Positions 9,041-17,531 of a stretch of 64,000 bases of DNA are shown here, piece after piece. Under the pieces are notes generated by a model. The model saw only the letters and a list, made by a program, of their open reading frames with translations, was not told the DNA's origin and did no database searches. Position 1 is the first letter of the stretch; every line of letters begins with the position of its first letter. Source of the DNA: an uncultured Prevotellaceae bacterium (GTDB lineage: Bacteria > Bacteroidota > Bacteroidia > Bacteroidales > Muribaculaceae); assembly GCA_905210415.1 (NCBI GenBank), contig CAJLWM010000003.1, positions 1 to 64,000 on the forward strand, written 5' to 3'. The translations under genes and the position numbers were made by a program.

Positions 9041-10189
9041 ATGGATAGAAGAAAATTTCTGGTTGGGGCTGGCCTTGGATTGATAGCAGCTTCGGCTCCT
9101 ATCTCAATTTCGGCATTTGGCGCTCCTACAAGAAAAACCACAAAATCAGGTCGCTTGAAATTGTCGTTTGTTCCATTTGAATTGAAATTGCGCCATGCAT
9201 TCAACCTTGCAAAGTCGAGCCGCACATCCACTCCAGGCGTGCAAGTGAAACTCGAATATGAGGGCGTGGTAGGATATGGCGAAGCATCAATGCCTCCATA
9301 CCTTGGCGAAAGCATCGATAGCGTGACTAAATTCCTTTCAAAACTTGATTTGGGACAATTCAACGACCCATTCAAGATGGAAGAAATCCTTGCCTATGTA
9401 GATGGCGTTGAGGCTGAAAACCGCTCTGCTAAAGCATCGGTTGACATCGCTTTGCACGACCTTGTGGGTAAGTTGATAGGTCAACCTTGGTATAAGATTT
9501 GGGGCCTTTCGCTCGATAAGATACCTCAATCATCGTTCACCATCGGTATCGACACTCCTGAAGTGGTGAAACAAAAAATCAAAGAAGCCGACGATTATAA
9601 GGTGATTAAGATCAAGCTTGGTCTTGATAATGATAAGGAGATGGTAGACATTATCCGTCAGTGCACCGACCGCCCAATTTGCGTGGATGCCAACCGTGGA
9701 TGGAAGAGCAAGGAACAAGCATTGGAGATGTGCGAATATCTCGCCGACAAGAACTGCCTCTTTGTGGAGCAACCAATGATGGAAGACAAACTCGAAGAAA
9801 CAGCATGGGTGAGAGAACGCAGTCCGCTGCCAATCATTGCCGATGAAGTGTTCCACCGCTTGCCAGACATCGTGAAATTGAAGGACTATTACGATGGCAT
9901 CAACATTAAGTTGATGAAGAGCACCGGTATGAGCGAGGCTTATAAGATGGTTACACTTGCTCGTGCATTTGGTATGAAGATTATGTGCGGATGTATGACC
10001 GAAACATCGTGCGCTATTGCAGCAGCGGCACAACTGAGTCCACTTATCGACTGGGCAGACCTTGATGGCAATGTGCTTATAGCGCAAGACATCTTCGACG
10101 GTGTGAAGGTGATAAACGGCAAAGTCACTCCAAGCGACAAGCCTGGTATCGGCGTGACACCAATCAAGGGTCTTTATCCTAATTTCTAA
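9041..10189 (+). CDS. Exported L-Ala-D/L-Glu (dipeptide) epimerase, enolase superfamily
   Basis: 382 residues. It starts with a twin-arginine-like leader (MDRRKFLVGAG then a hydrophobic stretch), so it is probably exported folded by Tat. The enolase-superfamily residues of the muconate-lactonizing/dipeptide epimerase subgroup are complete: KxK at 190/192, metal ligands D216, E243 and D268, and K290. The NlpC/P60 gene directly upstream makes L-Ala-D-Glu the likely substrate (YkfB/YcjG activity). An extracytoplasmic location is unusual, since the E. coli and Bacillus enzymes are cytoplasmic. Confidence 0.87.
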   Translation: MDRRKFLVGAGLGLIAASAPISISAFGAPTRKTTKSGRLKLSFVPFELKLRHAFNLAKSSRTSTPGVQVKLEYEGVVGYGEASMPPYLGESIDSVTKFLSKLDLGQFNDPFKMEEILAYVDGVEAENRSAKASVDIALHDLVGKLIGQPWYKIWGLSLDKIPQSSFTIGIDTPEVVKQKIKEADDYKVIKIKLGLDNDKEMVDIIRQCTDRPICVDANRGWKSKEQALEMCEYLADKNCLFVEQPMMEDKLEETAWVRERSPLPIIADEVFHRLPDIVKLKDYYDGINIKLMKSTGMSEAYKMVTLARAFGMKIMCGCMTETSCAIAAAAQLSPLIDWADLDGNVLIAQDIFDGVKVINGKVTPSDKPGIGVTPIKGLYPNF

Positions 10190-10212
10190 GAAATCTGCGT
10201 AAACCGCGATAC

Positions 10213-10246
10213 AAAAAAGTCTGGAGCATCTGCCCCAGACTTTTTT
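10213..10246. terminator. Bidirectional intrinsic terminator
   Basis: Perfect 12-bp arms (10213-10224 and 10235-10246), 10-nt loop, A6 on the left and T6 on the right. It separates the convergent epimerase and Z1 genes and can end both transcripts. Confidence 0.9.
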
Positions 10247-10270
10247 GCGTATAAATAAATCGTTATTGTA

Positions 10271-12265
10271 TCAATCTAATTGTTGTTCGACAACCTTTAG
10301 TATCTTATCAAAAGTGTAATAGATAGTTGATCGGTCTGTCGCTATCTTCTTTATTTTTATTATCACAGAGGCTTTTCCATGTCGAAGACGCAACGTATCA
10401 TATTTGATAGGAATATAATCGCCGTAGCTATCTTGTAAAGCAATGCCCTCGTCATTGAATTTTACAAATTTAGAGATGTTTCTCTCTGTGGTGTAGACAA
10501 CTTCAATTTTTATATTTCCATTAATTACTAAGTCTAAATGGTCTTTGCCTCTGATTAATGTAAGCATCTTTCCGAAGTTTTCCTTTTTGTTTGTTTTTGT
10601 CCTGTTTTCATTTGAATTCTGTTCGCTTTTAACATCTCTTGATAGCAAATCTGTTGTTTGATTATGTTTTTTATGCATCTCTGATTGCTTGAATTTTAAT
10701 ACTTTATGTACGGTAAATCCGATAACCCATTGAACAAGATTCTTGTCGACATAGTCTGTTTCGTTTAGATTTTTATCAGTTAGTGTATCAGTTCCTCGAA
10801 CAAGTAAATCTCCTGTATCGCGATCATGTAAATTACCGTCTTCGCCTACTCCATGGTATGTTATAACCCAATGATCAGAAGGGAAAAGTTCCAGAAGCAT
10901 TTCGTCAGCGTTGGCATCTCTGCCATTTCTGAGTAGCATATATTTGTATTTTCGTAATTCAAAAGGAAATACACCTTCATTGTATGAATATAGACCGTTA
11001 TCTCCAGAGAATGAGATGCCTTGTTTGATTATGAAATTGCCGTCCTCGTCCTTTTGTAAATAACGAGTTGCCGTGGTAGATTTGATTGCTCGTGTTTCAA
11101 TTCTGCAGTTATCATCTTCATATACATCACCCTCATTTCCAAAATGTGCTTCAAGGTCACCTTGATATGTGAGTTTTAAAACATCGTTGGGGTCTATACC
11201 ATCTAAAATATCGTTAATATTGCTTAGTGTTTTTCTTGCTTGAATACCAAAAGAAAACATTGCAGGTGTTATGTTTTTTTGAGTCATTAAAACAGGCCAA
11301 TAGAAAGGCGCGTTGTTCCAACCAATATTTTCATTTGTTGTAGGGTTTATTTGTTTTAACCCATTTTGCCGTAATAGCATAATAACAGGTGCATCAATTG
11401 CTTTATGTCTTGATGGAGCAGTGTCTGTATTACCATCATCAGGAGCATCAATGTAACTGCCATTTGCGCGCAATCGTGACATATTACGATTAGTACGCTG
11501 CATCACATATACTTTTCCTCCGTTTGTGCTTGTGCAGTAGCGTAATGCACAGAGTAAGTCCTTGAGGTCGTCTTTATGCTCAAGATTATGTTTGTCTTTA
11601 TCATCGTATACAAATGTAGTGTATATGAGGTCTATGATTCCTTTTACTGTTTCATAGTCCATTTCGAAAAATCCATTTTTGTCTTGCAATTGAAAATTAC
11701 TATGATTTTCAATAATAGTGTCTATTTTTTGTGTTATGCTAAGTATTTCTTTTTTTGTTCCTGTCCAAAAACCTGTTGGAACAATACGACGTTGCTGTTT
11801 GATGGTATGAATGTTTGAGATTTTTATTTTTTGTGTTGCGCAAGGGGTGATGTCCTTGTTGTAACCAACAAATATAGCGTTAAGGTCGTCATTATCGTTT
11901 CCTGCAAGAAACCATTCACGAAGCTGATTGTCAAGATCGTTCATTCGTGACAAAATACCATAGATTTGTGATGTGGTGTGAAATCTCGTTACAGCCATGT
12001 CTTCTTTGCTGCGAGCTCCATACATTCGAGCATGTTGTAAAACTGTGTCTTGTTGGAATTTTTTCGGATTCCTTCCGTAGAAAAAACAGAGCATGTTTTT
12101 GATGGTTATTCCACGGTCGAGAATGTTTCCTCCAATATAGATATTCGCGGCGGTGTCAAGTAGCAGTTCTCCTGTCTCTTCGTCCAGAAGGGTTTCAACC
12201 TGTTTGTCGGAATTTACTATTTGTATGTGATAATCATTTTTTTCTAAAAATATTTTGTAATTCAA
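10271..12265 (-). CDS. Z1-domain protein, C-terminal part (frameshifted from 12234-13676)
   Basis: 664 residues from a TTG at 12265; in truth it continues the upstream frame. The first 110 residues hold the Z1 core: GGNILDRGITI (45-55) and DTVLQHARMYGAR (73-85), the equivalent of the second RecA-like lobe with its arginine-finger region. The remaining 500 or so residues match no family I recognise. The upstream frame stops inside an A7 run at about 12237-12245; removing one A would fuse the two into a protein of about 1,130 residues. AT-rich codon use compared with its neighbours suggests horizontal transfer. Z1 proteins are found in defence and restriction-like loci. Confidence 0.75.
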   Translation of the reverse strand: MNYKIFLEKNDYHIQIVNSDKQVETLLDEETGELLLDTAANIYIGGNILDRGITIKNMLCFFYGRNPKKFQQDTVLQHARMYGARSKEDMAVTRFHTTSQIYGILSRMNDLDNQLREWFLAGNDNDDLNAIFVGYNKDITPCATQKIKISNIHTIKQQRRIVPTGFWTGTKKEILSITQKIDTIIENHSNFQLQDKNGFFEMDYETVKGIIDLIYTTFVYDDKDKHNLEHKDDLKDLLCALRYCTSTNGGKVYVMQRTNRNMSRLRANGSYIDAPDDGNTDTAPSRHKAIDAPVIMLLRQNGLKQINPTTNENIGWNNAPFYWPVLMTQKNITPAMFSFGIQARKTLSNINDILDGIDPNDVLKLTYQGDLEAHFGNEGDVYEDDNCRIETRAIKSTTATRYLQKDEDGNFIIKQGISFSGDNGLYSYNEGVFPFELRKYKYMLLRNGRDANADEMLLELFPSDHWVITYHGVGEDGNLHDRDTGDLLVRGTDTLTDKNLNETDYVDKNLVQWVIGFTVHKVLKFKQSEMHKKHNQTTDLLSRDVKSEQNSNENRTKTNKKENFGKMLTLIRGKDHLDLVINGNIKIEVVYTTERNISKFVKFNDEGIALQDSYGDYIPIKYDTLRLRHGKASVIIKIKKIATDRSTIYYTFDKILKVVEQQLD

Positions 12266-13676
12266 CTATAATTTCGTCTTTTGTTGGCAAATCAACAGTG
12301 ATAAGACCTTCTTGTTGCCCTTTTTTGTTTGATTCCAGGAAATCGTCATAGTTGTTATCGAATGAAGACCAAATGCGTTGATCTGATTGGTCATCGTTTA
12401 CAATTGCATCCTTGATTGAGCCAATTAGGCGAGATATTATTTTGTTTTGCCATTCATGGTTTTTTTTGCCCAATTCCACATGGATTAGTGCACTGGTTTT
12501 GTAATTAACATGTTTGCTGCTTCGTTCTTGAATTCGCCTTATGGCAGTGGACATAAAATAGGAAATTATTGCATGTTTGAGCCCATAAATATTGCCAGAA
12601 GAAATGGATGCATTGAGATAGCGTTTGTCCTCATGGCCTAGTACATCAATGCATTTCTGATCTATCTGGTGAAAAAGGTGGGAATACATTGAATCAGGAT
12701 TTTGAGAGTCCTCAAAATATTGCTTCCCTCCAATATATGCAGAGTGAACTGGTACGAGGGTCGTGAATCGTGGCTTAAATGGCATTGCATAATTTTCGTT
12801 ATTATTATCGCCTTTAAGGTTTAATTCGCCTTGTGGCTGGAGATACAGACAGTATGGAGTGGCGGTAACTTGTAAATATCTACAATAATCTGGTATCTTG
12901 CGAAAATCGTCGATTTGTTGGCTTATTTTCGCCATTTCTGTTTCTGTTGATTGCATGACGGATTTGTTATCTGTTCCATCTCCAACCAGATGTTTTACTG
13001 AACGGTAGTTTCGACTGGCGAAATCTGCCTCGTCGTCAACGATAAGAACTTTTTTCTTCTTTAGATAGGTGCTTTTTGTGGTGAACATCTCAATCAAATG
13101 ATCCAAATTGGTTGCTTGTTTTTTACAAACAATAACAGTTTTGCAACCTTCAACTTTTGCTTGTTTAAGATTGTTCCACACGTTCATTATGTCGTAGATG
13201 TTAATGGTGGCTAATTGGTCTAGACTGTCAGATGGTTTAAAGAAGCGATAATCTTTTTTCATTCGCATGATTGTTTGTTGCGCTAAAGGTTTTGTGCCTT
13301 TAGTGAATACAATAGCTATGTCGATTCCTTTGTCGAATGCCAGCCCGATAATATCCTCAAATGTGTCGGTCTTTCCGCATTGAATCTTACCAAGCAATAA
13401 CCCCGGTTCGTTGGAGTGTTTGTCGTTAGAAAGAAGTTGGTTTACGGTATCTTTAATGCACTTTATCTTTTCTTCAGGCATTTTTCCGTATGGATAATTA
13501 GCCACTAATGTATCGTAAATTGGAGTATCGCTATTTGTAACAATAGCCTCGGAATAATTTGATTTTTGCTTTAGCGTGTCGATTTGATTTATTAATTCTG
13601 TCGGAATTTCTTGATGATTATTACTATAATCAGAAATGGCTTTTTTAAGTTCTTCGATAGTCTTGTACTGATTCAT
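12234..13676 (-). CDS. Z1-domain helicase-like protein, N-terminal ATPase part
   Basis: 480 residues from the ATG at 13676. A P-loop GKIQCGKT (96-103), a Walker B/DEAD-like box IVDDEADFA (212-220) and a TATP motif III (271-274) make an SF2-like ATPase lobe. The second lobe with Z1 signature lies in the next frame (10271-12265). The stop TGA directly follows AGA AAA AAA, so either an extra A in the homopolymer broke the gene, or slippage on A7 restores it. No methyltransferase, MutL-like ATPase, DUF4420 or AIPR gene, the usual Z1 partners, is nearby. Confidence 0.8.
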   Translation of the reverse strand: MNQYKTIEELKKAISDYSNNHQEIPTELINQIDTLKQKSNYSEAIVTNSDTPIYDTLVANYPYGKMPEEKIKCIKDTVNQLLSNDKHSNEPGLLLGKIQCGKTDTFEDIIGLAFDKGIDIAIVFTKGTKPLAQQTIMRMKKDYRFFKPSDSLDQLATINIYDIMNVWNNLKQAKVEGCKTVIVCKKQATNLDHLIEMFTTKSTYLKKKKVLIVDDEADFASRNYRSVKHLVGDGTDNKSVMQSTETEMAKISQQIDDFRKIPDYCRYLQVTATPYCLYLQPQGELNLKGDNNNENYAMPFKPRFTTLVPVHSAYIGGKQYFEDSQNPDSMYSHLFHQIDQKCIDVLGHEDKRYLNASISSGNIYGLKHAIISYFMSTAIRRIQERSSKHVNYKTSALIHVELGKKNHEWQNKIISRLIGSIKDAIVNDDQSDQRIWSSFDNNYDDFLESNKKGQQEGLITVDLPTKDEIIVELQNIFRKK

Positions 13677-13734
13677 GTCGTTAAGTTTTTATTGTTTTAT
13701 ATTTTCAGCACCCAATAATCGGTAATAAAGAAAG

Positions 13735-13871
13735 CGTGGTGCTGCTAAGCCACGTCTTTTGATGAGGTCCTGAGAAAACCTAATGAGCAGATGTAGAAAT
13801 AGCAGTCCACGCTATGCGTGAGAACCACTATGCTATCTTCGCTCATTTTGAAAATTTCTCAGGTTTTCATC
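13735..13871 (-). other. Hairpin and long imperfect palindrome upstream of the Z1 gene
   Basis: A small hairpin (arms 13735-13739 and 13750-13754) is followed by an imperfect palindrome from 13761 to 13871. Its arms of about 44 nt share GATGA, CCTGAGAAA, AATGAGC and TAGCA blocks in matching order, around a loop of about 22 nt. It starts about 60 bp upstream of the Z1 start codon. It could be a structured leader, a small RNA, an IS end or a protein-binding site; nothing in the sequence decides between these. Confidence 0.5.
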
Positions 13872-14017
13872 AATAAGATAAGCATAACGCTTCTTTAGTG
13901 TACTAATATGTCCGGTGTGACAATAATACTATTGCCACTCATTATGAAAATATAAGGATTTTTTTGTAAAGATGTGTTTTGTAGTAAAGGAAATATAAAA
14001 AACCATCACGTGAAAAA

Positions 14018-14177
14018 GGTGTGTCATAATTGCAAACTGCTGCGTTACTTTCGGAATTAGACCTCAGTCATTTACATCAGTCAACTCCTGTTGGTCTCAT
14101 CCTCAGTGCCTTGCATTTTACTAATTCTAACTCACCTTAAAGGGTCTGCATCAAAACTTTCATTTTGACACAGCCCC
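14018..14177. mobile_element. IS or MITE remnant with GGnTGTGTCA-like inverted ends
   Basis: The left end near 14018 (TGTGTCATAA) and the right end near 14177 (reverse complement TGTGTCAAAA) form short inverted repeats around about 160 bp without coding potential. GGCTGTGTCAAAA-like ends are common in Bacteroidota insertion sequences, so this looks like an internally deleted copy. The family was not determined. Confidence 0.35.
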
Positions 14178-14196
14178 TCACTCGATCGTATTATTG

Positions 14197-14345
14197 TTGT
14201 CCAGTAAAAAATCAGGAGCGTATTCTATTTGCGGGAATCTGCCGAAAATGGTTATTTAGGGTGTCGCCAAACAAACCGTCAATAACGATGAGCAAAAGTA
14301 GTAATTTCTTCGGACTTCCGATATATGGATGCGTACCTTCGGCAC
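14197..14345 (+). pseudogene. IS4-family relic: left end and transposase N-terminus
   Basis: TGTCCAGTAAAAA at about 14201 resembles the left end of the intact IS4 copy (TGTCCGCTAAAAG at 41693). From 14288 the sequence encodes MSKSSNFFGLPIYG, matching MGKSTHFFGQPVYG at the start of the transposase at 41797. Similarity ends after about 15 codons. Only the first 150 bp or so of an old copy remain. Confidence 0.6.
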
Positions 14346-14862
14346 GCCGAGCGGGTGTGGGTGGCAGCATCGTTCACCGCCAGCAGACTCGCTGCGCTCG
14401 CTTGCAAGCGGTTACCCATAGACGAGCGGCTTCACCGCTCTGGCGGGTGGCATCGCATCTGTGTTGGTAGGAAGTTCTCGCAGATTCCGCAGATTTAGTT
14501 GGATTTGGATGGACTATGGGGTATGGACGCGGCAGTGCTGTGTCTGCATAATGTAATGATAATCAATATAATAAACGCCATTCGGGTGCGGACGTGGCAT
14601 GCCAACGTCCCTACCGGCATATGGTATACATCTTCACTAAAATAAAAAAACTTTTGATCCGCGGCATCTGCGTGAAATCAAATCATCCGCATGGGCAACA
14701 CCCATCGTCACCAAATCAAAAAAATTCTGGGTAATCCGCGGCATCTGCGAGAGATTTCGAAAGTTTACATTTATGGGGGATTGGAGATTAGGCATATATA
14801 CAAAAAAGAATGAGCAACTGAGAAATTGCTTTCTCGAATTGTTGCTCATCTCCTCTCTCCAC
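14346..14862. other. Gene-free region with short degenerate repeats
   Basis: No convincing gene. It holds an imperfect palindrome at 14590-14610 (GGACGT, GGCATGCC, AACGTCC) and degenerate stretches related to CCGCGGCATCTGCG. A phrase near 14701-14730 (CATCGTCACCAAATCAAAAA) recurs at 23783-23803, so this is shared intergenic repeat material of unknown nature. Confidence 0.5.
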
Positions 14863-14864
14863 TG

Positions 14865-14938
14865 CGGTGCGGACGGGACTCGAACCCGCGACCCCATGCG
14901 TGACAGGCATGTATTCTAACCAGCTGAACTACCGCACC
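14865..14938 (-). tRNA. tRNA-Asp (GTC)
   Basis: 74 nt folding as a standard cloverleaf on the minus strand: acceptor GGTGCGG/CCGCACC, D-arm with GTTCAGCTGG, anticodon loop CTGTCAC giving anticodon GTC, and T-arm GCGGGTTCGAGTCCCGT. CCA is not encoded. The IS relics on its downstream side fit tRNA loci acting as insertion hot spots. Confidence 0.95.
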
Positions 14939-15129
14939 AGTGTTTCGTTGTCAATCGATGTTTCCCGATTGCGAGTGCAAAGTTACGAACAATTTTTAAT
15001 TCTGCAAATTTTTTCACCAATTATTTTCGCTGCTTCTGTAACATTTTTAACGATTAATCCGTTAAACGCCTATTCCTCAACGTAATTATGTTTTCAAAAA
15101 AAATCAACTTTTTTCAAGGAAAAACGCTC

Positions 15130-15507
15130 TCACATTCTATCGCTATGCTTTATTGCCCCACGAATGGCCATAAAGATTAGATATCCCGAGAACGCCAACA
15201 TCGCCAAAAACATCAATCCATCGCCCTTGGTGATCATATCATAATCGAGACTCCCGAAAAAAATGCCCCAGCAAAATGCACCTATCACGGCACAAAGCCC
15301 GTACCCGATAATCGTCACCCACAGCGATGCGGTAGACTGCCTATATGGCAATCTGTTCATCACCTTACGGGTGAACCATGGGTTCTCGTTAGGCTTTGGC
15401 GTGTTGTCTTGCAACAGCTGCATAAATTCTATGTCTTCCTTGCTTTTCTTCATAACTTTATTCAAAATTAGCCTTTTTACATCTAAACTCCAAATCTTTT
15501 CATCCAT
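15130..15507 (-). CDS. Small membrane protein encoded with the ECF sigma factor
   Basis: 125 residues from the ATG at 15507, which overlaps the sigma-factor stop by 8 bp and suggests translational coupling; a start at MKKSKEDIEF (15453) is also possible. It has a charged N-terminus, then two hydrophobic segments (about 62-84 and 95-115). From position and topology it may act as a small anti-sigma-like partner, but no zinc-binding anti-sigma motif is visible. Function unknown. Confidence 0.7.
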   Translation of the reverse strand: MDEKIWSLDVKRLILNKVMKKSKEDIEFMQLLQDNTPKPNENPWFTRKVMNRLPYRQSTASLWVTIIGYGLCAVIGAFCWGIFFGSLDYDMITKGDGLMFLAMLAFSGYLIFMAIRGAIKHSDRM

Positions 15508-16042
15508 TTGATTGCGGACGCAGCACTCGAGCCATCTTGCTCTTGCCTCGCGAAATGTGGCTTTTTATCGTTCCCTCGGGGAGCCCTGTGATTTCCACCA
15601 CCTTCTTTATCGGCAAATCCTGGATGAAATAGAGGGTTATCACCGTTCGCTCCATCTCGGTGAGCGCCCGCATTGCAGTGTAGACATCCATGCGAGCATC
15701 ATTGGCCTCTTCGTCGCGAGTGAGCTCGTCTGGCACATTCTCGCCCTCCTCTTCACGATCCTCGCGCTGCTTGCGCACATACGAGTAAAATTCATTGTAC
15801 GCTATGCGCAGAAGCCACGTCTTGAATTTCGACAGACCCTTAAACGATCGAATATTGGTGTATGCCTTCAAAAAAGTTTCCTGCGAAAGGTCGTCGCTAA
15901 GGGCATAATCGCCAGCCGTAAGGTTGAGAAAGAAACCTCGCACAGTGCTCTGATAAGCGTCAACCAGCCGAGCAAAAGCCCTGCGGTTGTCGCTCAGCGC
16001 CACCTGCGATATCAATTTCAGTTCTTCAACTCTCGTCAACAT
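15500..16042 (-). CDS. ECF (sigma-70 family) RNA polymerase sigma factor
   Basis: 180 residues with sigma region 2 (about 22-95, including DDLSQETFLKAY and the promoter-melting stretch FKTWLLRIAYNEFYSY) and region 4 (about 125-172, helix-turn-helix with IKKVVEITGLPEGTIKSHISRGK). This is a sigma-E type extracytoplasmic-function factor. The overlapping downstream membrane-protein gene and an upstream DUF6249-like membrane protein suggest an envelope-stress circuit. Confidence 0.92.
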   Translation of the reverse strand: MLTRVEELKLISQVALSDNRRAFARLVDAYQSTVRGFFLNLTAGDYALSDDLSQETFLKAYTNIRSFKGLSKFKTWLLRIAYNEFYSYVRKQREDREEEGENVPDELTRDEEANDARMDVYTAMRALTEMERTVITLYFIQDLPIKKVVEITGLPEGTIKSHISRGKSKMARVLRPQSNG

Positions 16043-16076
16043 TGTCTTTCTTACAGCTTATTCTGTCGATGCCGCG

Positions 16077-16112
16077 ATGTGCAGAAGTCCACGTTTTGCG
16101 TCTTCTGCACAT
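16077..16112 (-). terminator. Hairpin between the DUF6249-like gene and the sigma factor
   Basis: Perfect 11-bp stem (16077-16087 with 16102-16112), 14-nt loop, lying after the stop of the 16140-17114 gene and before the sigma-factor ATG. There is no T run, so it may be an attenuator or processing stem rather than a full terminator. Confidence 0.5.
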
Positions 16113-16139
16113 TCCCGTCACATTAATATATCAGTTTGA

Positions 16140-17114
16140 TTAGATGTCCTCGTTATTTCCGCCCTTAAATGGAGGAGGTGTCACACCACCATCTTGGTTT
16201 TGATTAGCGGCATTATCTTTCTGCGCGAAGCCAGTGTAATAGCGTTGTTGCATCTGCCACTTCTCATATTCCACACGGCTGCGTTGATTCAGGAATTCGT
16301 TTATCATCTTCACAAGTCCCACAATCAGAGGAATCATAAACACGCAAAATAAGAACTGTGAGGCTATAGCACTAATCGATACAAAACTTCCTATCATGCC
16401 CACAACCAGCCAACTCACGCTGTTTCGGAAATTCGACAGATTGTATTGACCTGGCACATTCTGCTGCCCCATGCGTCCATCGCCACAATACGGCGGACGT
16501 GGCATATTATATGGCGGCACTGGCGCACCTTGCTCGGCAGCACCTTGCGCACCATCGGCGGTAGCGTCACAGCCTGGTTGTGCCTCTGGGCATGGCATAG
16601 ATGCTGGATCTGGATACACCGCCTGATAATTCGGTTCTATAGGTTGCGCTTGAGGGTATACACCCGAGAGCGATGCTGGCATCTCGTAATTGTTTTCGAT
16701 CGCTTTCTCCATCACTCTATATTTTCTGCGGCGATGCAAGAAGAAGAACAGTAAGCACACAAACACCAACACTACAATTGTTGTGCACACTATAAACATC
16801 ACCATGCCCACCATACGGAACTCTTGATTTCTCGCCTGAGACCGCTCAAGGTTTTCGTAATATTCACTATCTTCGCCATCGTCGAACACATCAACATCGC
16901 CATCGCCAGAACCACGACCGACAAGTGGAGAATTGACCTCATCTTTTATCTTTGCAACCTCCTTCAGTACTGAGGCTGCTCCAGCCACCCTTGTGGTGTC
17001 GCCACCATCAACCACTACGATGGTGTCGCCACTAAACACTACACTATTGACAGCTTTTGCACTTGCACCACTCATCGCTGCCGCCACCACTGCCATTACA
17101 AGAAACTTTTTCAT
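16140..17114 (-). CDS. DUF6249-like membrane protein
   Basis: 324 residues: signal peptide 1-20; a periplasmic segment with an acidic Gly/Asp-rich patch; a transmembrane helix (about 103-125) followed by an Arg-rich HRRRKYR stop-transfer; a long Pro/Gln/Ala-rich cytoplasmic linker (about 145-215); then two hydrophobic segments (about 233-272) and a charged tail. It resembles DUF6249 proteins found beside ECF sigma factors in Bacteroidales (from memory). It may sense envelope state for the adjacent sigma factor; this is inference from position. Confidence 0.6.
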   Translation of the reverse strand: MKKFLVMAVVAAAMSGASAKAVNSVVFSGDTIVVVDGGDTTRVAGAASVLKEVAKIKDEVNSPLVGRGSGDGDVDVFDDGEDSEYYENLERSQARNQEFRMVGMVMFIVCTTIVVLVFVCLLFFFLHRRRKYRVMEKAIENNYEMPASLSGVYPQAQPIEPNYQAVYPDPASMPCPEAQPGCDATADGAQGAAEQGAPVPPYNMPRPPYCGDGRMGQQNVPGQYNLSNFRNSVSWLVVGMIGSFVSISAIASQFLFCVFMIPLIVGLVKMINEFLNQRSRVEYEKWQMQQRYYTGFAQKDNAANQNQDGGVTPPPFKGGNNEDI

Positions 17115-17351
17115 ATCATTTTTTTATTAGATGTATATTTTAGATTAACTTTTCTCTATTGAATCGGCTTGCTACGGGCTTACCGATTTCACTGGTTAGA
17201 CGCAGCAACGTATGAAAAAAGTTGCACCATCGCGAAAAAAAATTCTCTCCGCCACCGAATGCAACCATTTTCCTCTGCCGCAAATCTCTACGCGCCAATC
17301 AATTCCCGCAAAAAACACCTTTTTTTTAGAATCGGATTAAATTTGGGTCAA

Positions 17352-17531
17352 CCCAATTCGGGCATTAGGGCTTGGTTGAATTTCGAATTTTTAGAAGTGC
17401 AGATTTTAATTGATTTTTAATGAGTAATAGCAGGCTATTGCGAATTAAAATCAAGCAAAAGATGCCTTATAAAAACCGAAAGACACCAAGCAGTAAAATT
17501 TTCACATATACGGCCTAATGATCGATTTGGG
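17352..17531 (+). repeat. MITE-like element, copy A
   Basis: Starts CCCAATTCGGGCATTAGG and ends CCTAATGATCGATTTGGG, near-perfect inverted ends with the shared interior (AATAG/CTATT hairpin, GATGCCTTATAAAAACCG block). The right end overlaps the last codons of the RNase Z gene. Flanks (GTCAA, TTAAA) no longer form a clear duplication. The rest of the 17115-17514 interval holds nothing recognisable. Confidence 0.9.

Noticed and set aside
13761-13871. Retron-like RNA
   Set aside because: No reverse transcriptase gene is nearby, and the palindrome lacks recognisable msr/msd layout.
14165-14470. A 101-codon open frame as a gene
   Set aside because: Only its middle (about 15 codons) matches the start of an IS4 transposase; the rest is intergenic repeat sequence with no coding signal.
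17352-17531. MITE copies as plain rho-independent terminators
   Set aside because: The inverted ends are about 150 bp apart with no T run, separate terminator hairpins exist beside several copies, and target duplications show transposition.
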